Assembly (NCBI GenBank): GCA_013286645.1
Contig: JABDFJ010000003.1
Location: 1-64,000 of the forward strand
Direction: 5' to 3'
Origin: Chlamydiota bacterium
GTDB taxonomy: Bacteria; Chlamydiota; Chlamydiia; Chlamydiales; Parachlamydiaceae
Length of the DNA stretch: 64,000 bases
Program-made: the position numbers and the translations under genes
The notes under the pieces: model-generated
What the model was told of the DNA's origin: nothing
Database searches by the model: none
What the model saw: only the letters and a program-made list of their open reading frames with translations
In this document: positions 9,060 through 19,099 of the stretch, one piece after another
Layout: every line of letters starts with the position of its first letter
Numbering within the stretch: position 1 is the first letter of the stretch

Positions 9060-9776
9060 ATGAAAGTCATTATCCTAGCTGCAGGCCAAGGTAACCGCCT
9101 CGGCGATCACGATCTACCAAAGCCTCTTACTCCGCTTAGTACCGGCAAATCCATCCTCGGACGCCAATTAGATCTCCTACGTAAGCATGTCTCATTGAAT
9201 GATGTGATGCTTGTTGTTGGCCATCACAAAGAAGCCATTATGGATGCTTTCCCGGAGCTTTTATTTGTCTATAACCCTGCCTATGCTCATGAAAATACGG
9301 CTAAAAGCTTGTTGCGCGCCCTTGTGAAGTGCAATGAAGATGTGTTGTGGCTCAATGGCGATGTGGTCTTTCACCACTCAGTGCTCGCTGCCATCTTAGC
9401 ACTTCCACAAACTGGGATGATCGTGAATCAAGGTCCGGTGGGAGAAGAAGAGGTTAAATACCGCCAAGATGTCAATGGCCTCATCGAAACCGTCTCCAAA
9501 CAAGTCACAGATCCTCAAGGGGAAGCTTTAGGCATCAACTATTGCAGTGTTGGCGATCTACCACGTTTCCGCTGTGCTCTAGAGGTCTGTGAAAATAATG
9601 ATTATTTTGAACGTGGCCTAGACATATGCATCGAACAAGGCATGAAGGTAAAAGCTGTCTGTGTCGAACGCCACCTATGTACTGAAGTCGATTTCCCTGC
9701 CGATCTCGAGCGTGCCAACATGTTCTTGAAAGAATGGCTTTTATTCCCCGGCAGGGGAATAAGCAAAGTTCTCTAA
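9060..9776 (+). CDS. Sugar/choline-phosphate-type nucleotidyltransferase (NTP_transferase)
   Basis: 238 aa; MKVIILAAGQGNRLGDHDLPKPLTPL signature and WLNGDVVFH. Confidence 0.85.
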   Translation: MKVIILAAGQGNRLGDHDLPKPLTPLSTGKSILGRQLDLLRKHVSLNDVMLVVGHHKEAIMDAFPELLFVYNPAYAHENTAKSLLRALVKCNEDVLWLNGDVVFHHSVLAAILALPQTGMIVNQGPVGEEEVKYRQDVNGLIETVSKQVTDPQGEALGINYCSVGDLPRFRCALEVCENNDYFERGLDICIEQGMKVKAVCVERHLCTEVDFPADLERANMFLKEWLLFPGRGISKVL

Positions 9777-9813
9777 GTGACCTACAAAACCGGATGAGCC
9801 AAATATCTTGCAT

Positions 9814-11034
9814 TTAAATTTTTTGAGATGCCATTGAAGATAATGTGCAAGCCATGCACCAGTCCTCTTGGGTGGCTATCACCAAGACAGCCACGTTCGA
9901 CGATGTCTCCGAGATCAACGCATCAGGCTGACATTGTACATTTTTAGCCGCGTCCAGCTTCACTCCTGAAGCACGAAATGCCTGGCATACTTCCATTCTC
10001 AGCGCAGGCAAATTCTCACCAATGCCGCCAGTAAAAACTAATGCATCCATGCCGCCTAATACCCCTAGCATAGCTCCTAGATTACGCTTCATGGAATGGA
10101 TATACATATCATATGCAAGTTTGGCTCTTTCATTGCCCTGGTTACAAAGCCGTACAATCTCACGCATATCGTTGCTCGCCCCACTAATCCCTTTTAAACC
10201 CGCATCGAAATTCAAGGTATGCATTAGCTCTTCAGCTGTTTGGTGGTCATGCTGCTCTAAGAAGAGCAAAATGCCGGAATCTAGAGAGCCACACCTGCTT
10301 CCCATCATCAAGCCGTCATTTGGGGTAAAGCCCATTGTGGTATCGACAGATTTGCCCTGATCGATCGCTGCCATAGAAGCCCCGTTACCTAGGTGGCAGC
10401 AAATAATTTTCATATGTGTCAGCTCTCGATCAAGCACAGCGGCACAACGGGCGGCGCAGTATTGATAGCTGATACCGTGGAAGCCATATCTTTGAATGCC
10501 TTGCTTACGCCAAGCATAGGGGCCTGCATAGGTGCTTGCAACTTCTGATAGCGTGGCATGAAAGGCTGTATCGAAAATGGCTACTTGTAATGCTTTGGGT
10601 AACAAGGTTTCTGCTAAAGCCATCCCCTTGAGGTTGGCAGGCAAATGGAGGGGAGCGAGGGGAATCAACGCTTGCAAGGAGGTTTTTACTTTCGTGGTAA
10701 TCACTGTGGGCTGTTGAAAGACACTCCCGCCATGCACGACGCGATGCCCAACGATATCGATGGCGGCTAGCGAATGAGTTCCAGGTCCATTATCTAATGC
10801 GATGCTATTAAGCAACATGCTGAGTGTGTCTGCATGCTCAGTATCAGATACAGCCTGATCTAAGATTTTTTGCCCCCTCTGCCAAGCAGTGACGTGACCA
10901 TTGCCCTCATGAGCACTGTATTGATAACAACCTTGCCATAGTGGCTTTTGAGGCTCAGCAAGCACAGATGTGTTAACATCATAGAGGGCAAGCTTATAGC
11001 TGCTTGATCCTGCATTGATAATTAAAATTTTCAT
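9814..11034 (-). CDS. ackA: Acetate kinase
   Basis: 406 aa; MKILIINAGSSSYKLALYD, GHRVVHGG, RYGFHGISYQY, HLGNGASMAAI, FTGGIGEN. Confidence 0.95.
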   Translation of the reverse strand: MKILIINAGSSSYKLALYDVNTSVLAEPQKPLWQGCYQYSAHEGNGHVTAWQRGQKILDQAVSDTEHADTLSMLLNSIALDNGPGTHSLAAIDIVGHRVVHGGSVFQQPTVITTKVKTSLQALIPLAPLHLPANLKGMALAETLLPKALQVAIFDTAFHATLSEVASTYAGPYAWRKQGIQRYGFHGISYQYCAARCAAVLDRELTHMKIICCHLGNGASMAAIDQGKSVDTTMGFTPNDGLMMGSRCGSLDSGILLFLEQHDHQTAEELMHTLNFDAGLKGISGASNDMREIVRLCNQGNERAKLAYDMYIHSMKRNLGAMLGVLGGMDALVFTGGIGENLPALRMEVCQAFRASGVKLDAAKNVQCQPDALISETSSNVAVLVIATQEDWCMACTLSSMASQKI

Positions 11035-11128
11035 ATCTTCTTCCTAGTGAACAAATTGGTGTCTGGCTTGTGATTTGTGACCCCCTCTCAAAATATTGTC
11101 AAGCACATGTCAAATCGCAGGTCTGACT

Positions 11129-12235
11129 TCAATTTTTCAGATTCAGAGGGACGTGATACGCATTAACAATATCTGCTTTGATGTCGGCAAAAGGCCTTTC
11201 TTGTCCAAATGTATAGTCATAGACATTGGCGCGAATTTCACTGAAGCGTTCCTTATCATGTTCTAGATTGGCTTCGATCATAGAATAGATGAGAGGGTAA
11301 GCATCCGGTTTGATATCGACGCCACAGCGGAAAAGATACAGATCACGCTCTAGCTTAGGATCGCGGCGCCGTTTATTGAGGAAAAACATCGGTTTATTGA
11401 AAGGTAGAAAATCATAACCTACAGAAGAAGTGTCGCCGAGGTAAATGTCGGTATGGGCTAACAGCGGATAGACCAGAGGATAGTCTTTCAAGAACAGCAC
11501 ATTGGGCTTGTCTTCATATTTTCCCACAATATGATGATATTCGGCCGTGTTATCCAATTCAAGGCGTGGATGAAGCTTGACGAGCATGTTGTAGCTGTCT
11601 GGTAGGTTACCTAAAATGTAAGCATAGGCTTCAAAAAATGTTGTCGATTCCTCGACATCCAACCAAGTGGGGGCATAAAGAATGATCGGTTGTTGCTTAG
11701 CAAACCGAGACAAAATTTCCTTGGCGACCAAGTCGTCATAAAACTGCCGATGCTTTTTAAAATAGGTATAGCGATAGTTGCCCGTGATCACATAATTCGT
11801 GAGCTTATCTAAAACCTCGTGGTGCTTGAGTAAATCAAGCATATTTTGTCCATAAATCAAAGCAATATCTTCATTGGCGCATTTCTTGAGGTAAAAGCCT
11901 TTATCGGAAAAGCCATGGGGACAATGTACATGTCGCAACACTTTGTTGTATTGATGCTCTAACAAGCGAAATTTTTCATGGAATACAGCTTTATCCCACA
12001 GATCGGAAAGGAACAACACCTCGAAGTTGGCTATCAAATACTCCGGCGTGAAATCTTGATAGTCTAATAAAATGGCATCCAGCTGGGGATAATAGCGCTG
12101 CGCTAGCTCATAATCATGTGGTTCAATAAATATAAGAGGAGCATCCATTAAAATGCAAACAACCGCTAAATGATCGATATAATGGATCTGAGAGATAGGG
12201 TTGATGCCAACACTTTTTTTTTCTTTGACTGACAT
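11129..12235 (-). CDS. CDP-glycerol glycerophosphotransferase (TagB/TagF)-like protein
   Basis: 368 aa; HCPHGFSDKG, ILYAPTWLD, LVKLHPRLE, DIYLGDTSSVGYDFLPFNKPMFFLN motifs. Confidence 0.75.
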   Translation of the reverse strand: MSVKEKKSVGINPISQIHYIDHLAVVCILMDAPLIFIEPHDYELAQRYYPQLDAILLDYQDFTPEYLIANFEVLFLSDLWDKAVFHEKFRLLEHQYNKVLRHVHCPHGFSDKGFYLKKCANEDIALIYGQNMLDLLKHHEVLDKLTNYVITGNYRYTYFKKHRQFYDDLVAKEILSRFAKQQPIILYAPTWLDVEESTTFFEAYAYILGNLPDSYNMLVKLHPRLELDNTAEYHHIVGKYEDKPNVLFLKDYPLVYPLLAHTDIYLGDTSSVGYDFLPFNKPMFFLNKRRRDPKLERDLYLFRCGVDIKPDAYPLIYSMIEANLEHDKERFSEIRANVYDYTFGQERPFADIKADIVNAYHVPLNLKN

Positions 12236-12236
12236 T

Positions 12237-13307
12237 TTATATCATCAGTTTTAGATGCTTCAATGCTGTATGGATATATTCTGCTCGCTTGTGAGGTATC
12301 TCTTCTTGATTGATCTTCTCTTGGCTGTAATGGCGAAGTAGATGAGCGCGCCGGCAGTTGAAAAAGAGTTCGTTAAGCTGCTTGTTGTCGATGCCCTTGA
12401 TCCAATCGGCTTCTGCCCCTAATTTTAGCAGGCTGAGTGCATTTAAAGCTTCCACCGCTTCAATCTTATAAGAATGAGTCAAAATGCCAAAAGCACGGCT
12501 CACTTTGTCTTTAAATTCGGCATTATCATCGCGCTTGATTTTGCTGCGCGCGCTATTTTCTTCTACCATCATCTTAGTCGTGAAGTTGCGCAATGTAGAG
12601 ATGATATTTTCTTCTGTGATGCCTAACGTGTAGTTGTTGTGCACCACGATTACGTCACCAATGATTTCTGTTGGATTCCCCTGAATGCCAGAGATATCTA
12701 GTGTATCGTCGAGATGCTTTTCAAGCATTTCATCAATTTGACCACTATGCACTAAGCCAGGGACTTGTAAATAAACCGCTACGATAAGCCCCGTGCCACA
12801 TTGCGTGGGATCAGAAGTGAGAAAACCAAATTTAGGGGTGAACGAATAATTTAAACGCTTTCCTAACCCCGTTTCGATGTTCACCAAGCGACTCCACGTA
12901 TTTTCCAATTCGCCTTTACAATCGATTAGCTGCAGATGGATATGATCACGCATATTAAGGGTGACTAAAAATTCGCCGGTTTTATCTAGGATAAATCCTT
13001 CTCCCACATGGGCTTGGTTGTAATTATGCGTGGATAAGAAATGTTCGATTAGAAATTCTTTTTCTAAAAATCCCAACTCCTCTCCTTTGACCAAAAACGG
13101 ATGCTCAATGCCCTCCATCTCTAGTAGGTCTTTGCTAACCAAAGCAATAATTTGCTTTTTACGGTCGGAACTGAGCTTGGCGGGAAATTTATACTTCTCG
13201 ATATTGCGCAGCAAAGTCACCGTCGAAGCGAGCCATATAGGGTTGGCATTGTCACTCCATGGCTTTTTCTGGCTGAGAATAGGATTAAGATTATCATTTG
13301 CCTTCAT
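12237..13307 (-). CDS. mcsB: Protein-arginine kinase McsB-like (ATP:guanido phosphotransferase)
   Basis: 356 aa; FGFLTSDPTQCGTGLIVAVYLQVPGL guanido-kinase motif; overlaps the upstream mcsA ORF. Confidence 0.85.
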   Translation of the reverse strand: MKANDNLNPILSQKKPWSDNANPIWLASTVTLLRNIEKYKFPAKLSSDRKKQIIALVSKDLLEMEGIEHPFLVKGEELGFLEKEFLIEHFLSTHNYNQAHVGEGFILDKTGEFLVTLNMRDHIHLQLIDCKGELENTWSRLVNIETGLGKRLNYSFTPKFGFLTSDPTQCGTGLIVAVYLQVPGLVHSGQIDEMLEKHLDDTLDISGIQGNPTEIIGDVIVVHNNYTLGITEENIISTLRNFTTKMMVEENSARSKIKRDDNAEFKDKVSRAFGILTHSYKIEAVEALNALSLLKLGAEADWIKGIDNKQLNELFFNCRRAHLLRHYSQEKINQEEIPHKRAEYIHTALKHLKLMI

Positions 13308-13884
13308 TGGTCTTCTCCGGATTCTCCGTCAGGGCCTTGATTTGATCTCGCAACCATGCCGCCTGTTCGTAATCTTCACGCTTTAAGGTTTCATTTAGAG
13401 CTTCATTAAGCGCAAGCAGTCGCAATGAAGGATTCATCTCCTGACTTTCCCCTGGTGTACGTCCGATGTGAATGGGGATCGACTTTTTCGTGGACGAAAT
13501 GCGTGGAGGGATTTTTTCTGAAGCCAACATTTCGGCTAGTAAGACGTCGTCAAAAACCTCATAGCAGCTGCTACATCCCACAGGAATACCCACGCGTAAA
13601 GATTCGAGGGTCGTTCCACAGTTGCCACAGGCCAAACCCGTCTTACCTTCTTCCTTGGGCTGGCCGGGTTGTTGCATGGGAGCTCCATGCAATCGGCGTT
13701 GCAATTCAGGACAATCGGCGCACATGCTAGTGCGTGTAATGGCAGTACCGATAATTTCGGTATAACATACCGAGATGGGCTTTTTGCATTCACTGCATTC
13801 AAGCGGGCGATCGGGAAGCTTTTTTTCCGCTTCGTGATTATTATCTTCGGATTTATCTACCATCGTCTTTCTCTTTACACCCAA
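13294..13884 (-). CDS. mcsA: McsA-like zinc-finger / UVR-domain protein
   Basis: 196 aa; CxxC pairs (CSECKKPISVC, CADC, CGNCGTTLE, CSSCYEVF) and C-terminal UVR motif (LNETLKREDYEQAAWLRDQIKAL). Confidence 0.85.
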   Translation of the reverse strand: MGVKRKTMVDKSEDNNHEAEKKLPDRPLECSECKKPISVCYTEIIGTAITRTSMCADCPELQRRLHGAPMQQPGQPKEEGKTGLACGNCGTTLESLRVGIPVGCSSCYEVFDDVLLAEMLASEKIPPRISSTKKSIPIHIGRTPGESQEMNPSLRLLALNEALNETLKREDYEQAAWLRDQIKALTENPEKTNEGK

Positions 13885-13970
13885 TAAAAATGGTGGCCTA
13901 ACTAAGGTTCATAAGATATTTTTTACTATAGGCCAAGAGAGATAAAAGCGCAAAGAGGAAAGCTGCTAAG

Positions 13971-14014
13971 CAGCAGGTCCCGCTAAAAAAACCGTGCCCT
14001 TGCCCGTGCCCGCA
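13971..14014 (+). repeat. Truncated left end of the 120-bp CAGCAGTTCCCGCT element
   Basis: cagcaggtcccgctaaaaaaaccgtgcccttgcccgtgcccg matches the start of the copy at 30695; no right end seen. Confidence 0.65.
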
Positions 14015-14056
14015 TGCTATTACCCATAAGTCCGCATTACATCAAAACCATATTTT

Positions 14057-14163
14057 TGAAACACAGAGACACAGAGGACACAGAGAGGATGGAGGAGTCT
14101 CTATATGATGTATTTAACGAAACAAAATTTCCCCCTCTGTGTTCTCCGTGCCTCTGTGTTTCA
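14057..14163. repeat. ACACAGAG-word inverted repeat
   Basis: tgaaacacagagacacagaggacacagagagg ... cccctctgtgttctccgtgcctctgtgtttca. Confidence 0.85.
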
Positions 14164-14291
14164 GATATGTGAGTGGGATAGCTTCATATGTCAACAAGAC
14201 ATTGAGGGTAATGACGGAAGAATAAAGATAGAGTGTAAATGAAGTTATCCATACTATTAACATTTCGAACTTTTTCTCAAATTGGAAATCC

Positions 14292-16241
14292 GTGCTTTAC
14301 TGTCTCCTGTTGATTATCAGTTGCTTTTCGTATCTTGGTGCTACTGACAGCAGCATGTCATACGAAAACATGTATCGACGCTCGATTGAGGACTCTTCAA
14401 CATTCTGGCTTGAACAAGCCACAACCCTCGACTGGTTTGAAAAACCAAGTGTAGCTGGCGAATACATTTGGGATATCGACCAAAACTATATCTCTCATAC
14501 ATGGTTCAAAGATGGAAAGCTTAATGTTTCATACAATTGTCTTGATAGGCATTTAACACAAAATAGCGACAAGACGGCGCTCATTTGGCAGGGAGACAAC
14601 GATACAGAAATTAAAACATTGACCTTCAAACAATTGCATCAACAGGTTTGTCAACTGGCAAATGCCCTTAAGGCTAAAGGAATAGGTAAAGGCGACCGGG
14701 TTTGTCTTTATTTGCCGATGATTCCTGAGTTAGCCGTATCAATGCTCGCTTGTGCTAGAATTGGAGCTATTCATACCGTCGTTTTTGCAGGTTTTAGTGC
14801 TGAAGCTCTTGCGCATCGCATTAATGATTGTGCATGTAAACTTTTAATCACTTCAAATGTATCTGTCAGAGGTGGAAAGCCAATTCCCATCAAACAAATT
14901 GCTGATGAAGCCCTACAAAAGACTCCAAGTATTGAAAGCGTCATTGTCGTCAAACGCACTCAGAATCCGGTAGAAATGGTTGCCCAGAGAGATTATGATT
15001 ATGAAAATTTAATCAGGGAGGCCGCAGCAGATTGTCCGGCAGAAGTTTTGAGTGCCGAAGATCCTTTATTCATCTTATACACCTCAGGATCTACAGGTAA
15101 GCCTAAAGGTGTATTGCACACACAAGCAGGATATCTTTTACATTCCAGTTTATCACATAAATACCTCTTTGACATTAATAAAAATGATATTTATTGGTGC
15201 ACAGCAGATTTTGGATGGATTACAGGGCATAGTTACGGCATATATGGTCCTCTAGCCAATGCAACCATCACATTGATGTTCGAAGGAATTCCTACTTATC
15301 CTAATTCGGGTCGACTATGGCAAATCATCCAAAAATTCGGAGTTACCATTTTTTATACAGCCCCTACAGTAATAAGAACGCTTATTCAGCATGGTTCGGA
15401 TTGGCCAAAACAATATGATTTGAGTACTCTGCGTATCCTCGGGACTGTTGGCGAACCCATTAGTCCAGAAACATGGATGTGGTATTATGAAAACATTGGC
15501 AAACAAAACGTTCCTATTGTCGACACCTGGTGGCAAACCGAAACAGGTGGCATCATGATCGCCCCATTTCCTCATATACCTCAGATGAAGCCCGGATGCG
15601 CGACACGTCCCTTTTTTGGAGTAGAACCTATCGTTTTAAAAGATGATGGAACACCGTGCGATATCGACGAAGAAGGCAGCTTATGCATCAAAAAGCCTTG
15701 GCCAGGCATGATGAGAACGATGTGGGGAGATCACCAACGGTTTATTGATACCTATTTTAAAGCCTTTAAAAACCACTATTTTTCGGGTGATGGGTGTCGG
15801 ATTGATGGCGATGGCGATTATTGGTTAGCGGGGCGTATTGATGATGTTGTTAATGTATCTGGACATAGGATTGGCACAGCCGAGGTGGAAAGTGCATTAG
15901 TAAGTTTCGAGGGGGTGGCGGAAGCCGCAGTGGTAGCCATGCCGCATGCGATTAAAGGGCAGGCTTTATATGCCTATGTGATCCTTGTCAACGGAATTGA
16001 ATCCGATGCAAACTTCAAAAAAATGCTTATCGCCCATATCAGACAAGAAATTGGGCCTATCGCCACACCAGAGAACATACAATTTGTGCAAAACCTCCCC
16101 AAAACACGCTCTGGTAAAATTATGCGGCGCATTTTACGGAAAATAGCCGCAAACGACCTCCATGATTTTGGCGACATATCTACCTTAGCCGACCCTTCCG
16201 TGATCGATCTTATTATCGCCGGACGCGAATCCACTCATTGA
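14292..16241 (+). CDS. acs: Acetyl-CoA synthetase (AMP-forming)
   Basis: 649 aa; [55 protein letters not shown]. Start uncertain: GTG at 14292 gives a signal-like extension; ATG at 14355 ([10 protein letters not shown]) is the conventional start. Confidence 0.93.
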   Translation: MLYCLLLIISCFSYLGATDSSMSYENMYRRSIEDSSTFWLEQATTLDWFEKPSVAGEYIWDIDQNYISHTWFKDGKLNVSYNCLDRHLTQNSDKTALIWQGDNDTEIKTLTFKQLHQQVCQLANALKAKGIGKGDRVCLYLPMIPELAVSMLACARIGAIHTVVFAGFSAEALAHRINDCACKLLITSNVSVRGGKPIPIKQIADEALQKTPSIESVIVVKRTQNPVEMVAQRDYDYENLIREAAADCPAEVLSAEDPLFILYTSGSTGKPKGVLHTQAGYLLHSSLSHKYLFDINKNDIYWCTADFGWITGHSYGIYGPLANATITLMFEGIPTYPNSGRLWQIIQKFGVTIFYTAPTVIRTLIQHGSDWPKQYDLSTLRILGTVGEPISPETWMWYYENIGKQNVPIVDTWWQTETGGIMIAPFPHIPQMKPGCATRPFFGVEPIVLKDDGTPCDIDEEGSLCIKKPWPGMMRTMWGDHQRFIDTYFKAFKNHYFSGDGCRIDGDGDYWLAGRIDDVVNVSGHRIGTAEVESALVSFEGVAEAAVVAMPHAIKGQALYAYVILVNGIESDANFKKMLIAHIRQEIGPIATPENIQFVQNLPKTRSGKIMRRILRKIAANDLHDFGDISTLADPSVIDLIIAGRESTH

Positions 16242-16251
16242 TAGAAAGGAT

Positions 16252-16947
16252 GTGAGCATGTTAAAAATCATTAGCTGTTTTTTCTTAATATTTAGTCTTG
16301 GCAACTATGACTCTTTGAATGCAAAAACCTATGCGATAAGCTTGGGACATGATTGTTCGCCTGCTGCTGCTTTAAGATACCATGGTTTGCGTGAGCAAGC
16401 GTTTCCTTTCGATTGGAATATTACACCCAACGAAGCCCTTTACGACATTATTGCAGATGATTTTTCCCATTTTCTTGAAAAAAACAATTTAGTGATTAGG
16501 GAAGATAAAACAGCCGTTATCGATGCCTGTTATGGAATGACTTTCATCCACGATTTTCCTACCATCAACAGCACGGATGTTTTAGATAACAATGGAGATG
16601 TCGTTCAGGCTGAAATCAGAGAGGATTTTTGCGATTTTTTAGAGCCGGTGCGTGAAAAATATATGCGCCGAATTGAGCGCTTTCGAGAAATTCTGAAGGG
16701 AGATAACCCCGTTTTCTTTTTTATCGCTCATCATACTTCAAAACAACAAGCCATCGATATTCAAACTTTGATACATAGCAAATATCCAAAACTGAATTTC
16801 ACGCTTGTTGTTTGTGGACATGCCTACGAAATGGGTGAAGATTGGGAGATAGAGGGAATTAAAAATTTTGTGGTCCAATATGACTGGACCAACCGCATCC
16901 AATCTGATTATAAACACATATTTCAATCTTTAGGCTTACTACCTTAA
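16252..16947 (+). CDS. Secreted DUF1796-like (putative papain-like cysteine peptidase) protein
   Basis: 231 aa; N-terminal hydrophobic signal (MLKIISCFFLIFSLGNYDSLNA), ISLGHDCSPAAALRYHGLREQAFPFDWN motif. Confidence 0.65.
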   Translation: MSMLKIISCFFLIFSLGNYDSLNAKTYAISLGHDCSPAAALRYHGLREQAFPFDWNITPNEALYDIIADDFSHFLEKNNLVIREDKTAVIDACYGMTFIHDFPTINSTDVLDNNGDVVQAEIREDFCDFLEPVREKYMRRIERFREILKGDNPVFFFIAHHTSKQQAIDIQTLIHSKYPKLNFTLVVCGHAYEMGEDWEIEGIKNFVVQYDWTNRIQSDYKHIFQSLGLLP

Positions 16948-17064
16948 CATACTCCATGGTCCTTGATCAATTGAGAGGAACTGTGGGCTTGCTAATGCAT
17001 GTAAATTGACAACTAAATGTATTCTCTATTGCTGTAATGTAGGTTACGGTAATAGAGGTTACGT

Positions 17065-17922
17065 ATGCGTTTTTATAATCGAGAACACGAATTAAAAGAA
17101 CTCGAAGTGCTTTGGAATCAGGTAGATAAAAGCGGGAAGCTCGTTGTCTTAACAGGCCGAAGGCGACTGGGAAAGACGCTATTGGCTGTGGAATTTGCTA
17201 AAAGCCACACATTTTTTTATTTTTTTATAGAGAAAAAGCCGGAGGTGTTACTGTGCCAAGACCTTCTTCTCATATTAAAAGAGAGAAAATTCCCCTTCCC
17301 CATCGTGGGGGAAATCAAACGTTTTAAAGATCTGTTTGTTTTGCTCTTAGAATACGCCAAGAAAGAAAAAATCATCGTTATTATCGATGAATTTCAAGAG
17401 TTTTTTAATATAAACCCCGCAGTCTATTCTGAAATCCAAAATTTATGGGATTCTTATAAACGAGAATCAAAAATGCTATTTATTGCCGTAGGATCTGTTT
17501 ATTCTTTGATGTACAAAATCTTCGAAGACAAAAAAGAGCCTCTTTTTGGCCGAGCCGATAGGACGCTCAAACTCGCCCCCTTTTCTATCCCAACACTTGT
17601 CACTTTACTCAAGGAGCATAATGTCTCGAGATTAGAGGACATTTTTGATTTCTATGTCTTAACGGGATCAGTTCCCAAATATCTCGATGTGTTGATGACA
17701 AATGACGTGAAATCAAAAGATAGCATTTTATCATTTATGCTGAGTGAATTCTCTCCTTTTCTTGAAGAAGAGAAAAATTTTCTTATTGAAGAATTCGGTA
17801 AAGAATATGCCACTTATTTTGCGGTTTTAGAATTGATGTCTGTTGGAAAAACCTCTCGCCCCGAAATTGAGTCGATTTTAGGGCGCGATATTGGCGGGTA
17901 TGAGGATAAGGATCACGTGTAA
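17065..17922 (+). pseudogene. ATP-binding protein (archaeal-type AAA ATPase / DUF234-like), apparently C-terminally truncated
   Basis: MRFYNREHELKELEVLWNQV...VVLTGRRRLGKTLLAVEFAKSH (Walker A), IIVIIDEFQEFF (Walker B); stops at ...SILGRDIGGYEDKDHV where family members normally continue. Confidence 0.65.
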
Positions 17923-18221
17923 ATGAAGGCCTCGACAGGGGTGAATCAGCGCGTGCCATTGCACAAAAAAGTACATGTTCAGGCGATAGCGTAGAGCGAC
18001 TGAAAGCGACGGATCAAGTCAATCGCTCTTCGCTATCGCTCCGAGCTCTACCTTTATTCTGATTGCACCCACAGCTCCCCTTGGTCGCTATGGGCTATGT
18101 TCAGGCGTTCTTCACTATCGCTACGAACTTTTGCGCAGGCAATGATGAGTAAGGGATGCATTTGTTACCTTGCAACATCCTGCCCATCATGCCCATCTTG
18201 TTATTTTTTTTCAGTAGTTGA

Positions 18222-18731
18222 CTATTGCCATCGTCTTACTTTGTCCCTGTCCAATTGATTTTTACTGCCTGCATGCCCCTCCACCCTGTATTTTTTTGTA
18301 TTGCTTTCTAGACGATATGAGCGTACATCGCGCATGGCGATCAATTCAGCGGGCGTGTGGTAGGGACGAGGATATTTTTTTAGAAACTCCTTAGCGCTAT
18401 CAATCACCGCCCCTCGCCGCAAGACGCAGTGAAAAATCTGGTGGGTGGTGAGGGCGATAGCGATATGACTAATACGCTTTGCGCGACAGGTGAAGATCAA
18501 ATCCCCCGGTTTTAAATGCGTATGTTTGATTTTGATTACAGTCCAGCGATGCTCTTGTGATAATGCATAGGGCAAATCGCCTACCCATAATTTGGGCAGA
18601 GGTAGATTTCCCGCCTTTTCTAACAAATAGCGCACAGCTGTGACGCAATTGCCATGGAGGGGGAGTTCATGATCTTTGCAAGGATTTTTGTAGGAGGTAA
18701 GGCCAACTAGAGGGGTGGCATGAGAAAACAA
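18222..18731 (-). CDS. NlpC/P60-like cysteine peptidase (possibly N-terminally truncated or mis-started)
   Basis: GNCVTAVRYLLEKAG (Cys), HLKPGDLIF, ISHIAIALTTHQIFHC (His). The frame stays open upstream to a TAG (SISAADLFSHATPL) with no ATG. Confidence 0.6.
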   Translation of the reverse strand: MFSHATPLVGLTSYKNPCKDHELPLHGNCVTAVRYLLEKAGNLPLPKLWVGDLPYALSQEHRWTVIKIKHTHLKPGDLIFTCRAKRISHIAIALTTHQIFHCVLRRGAVIDSAKEFLKKYPRPYHTPAELIAMRDVRSYRLESNTKKYRVEGHAGSKNQLDRDKVRRWQ

Positions 18732-18848
18732 ATCAGCAGCTGAAATGCTGCAAGGAGGGCGAACAATCGTGATATTGAATAGCTACCTATGAGGTTAATA
18801 TGTTGATAAAAAAAATCTTACCTGGGACCAGGTAAGATTTTAAAGAGA

Positions 18849-18921
18849 TGAGACTTGATGGACTCGAACCATCGACTCCCTCATTAAAAGTGAGGTGCTC
18901 TACCAACTGAGCTAAAGTCTC
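18849..18921 (-). tRNA. tRNA-Lys (anticodon TTT)
   Basis: RC: GAGACTTTAGCTCAGTTGGTAGAGCACCTCACTTTTAATGAGGGAGTCGATGGTTCGAGTCCATCAAGTCTCA; full cloverleaf pairing. Confidence 0.95.
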
Positions 18922-18927
18922 ATATGT

Positions 18928-19002
18928 TGACCCCAAGGGGATTCGAACCCCTGTTATCGGAATGAAAATCCGGTGTCCTAGGCCAGACTAGACGATGGGG
19001 CC
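18928..19002 (-). tRNA. tRNA-Glu (anticodon TTC)
   Basis: RC: GGCCCCATCGTCTAGTCTGGCCTAGGACACCGGATTTTCATTCCGATAACAGGGGTTCGAATCCCCTTGGGGTCA. Confidence 0.95.
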
Positions 19003-19099
19003 GTATCAGACAAACTGATCTTACACTTTACATGTTTGCCCGTCAGCTTTTTTTGTAAAGACACTTAATCCTACAGTTCGGCCGATTTTCTTGCAACTT

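Noticed and set aside
17930-18200. Possible small RNA or repeat between the ATPase remnant and the NlpC gene
   Set aside because: Some repeated words (gttcaggcg, ctatcgct), but no convincing fold or second copy seen; insufficient to call.
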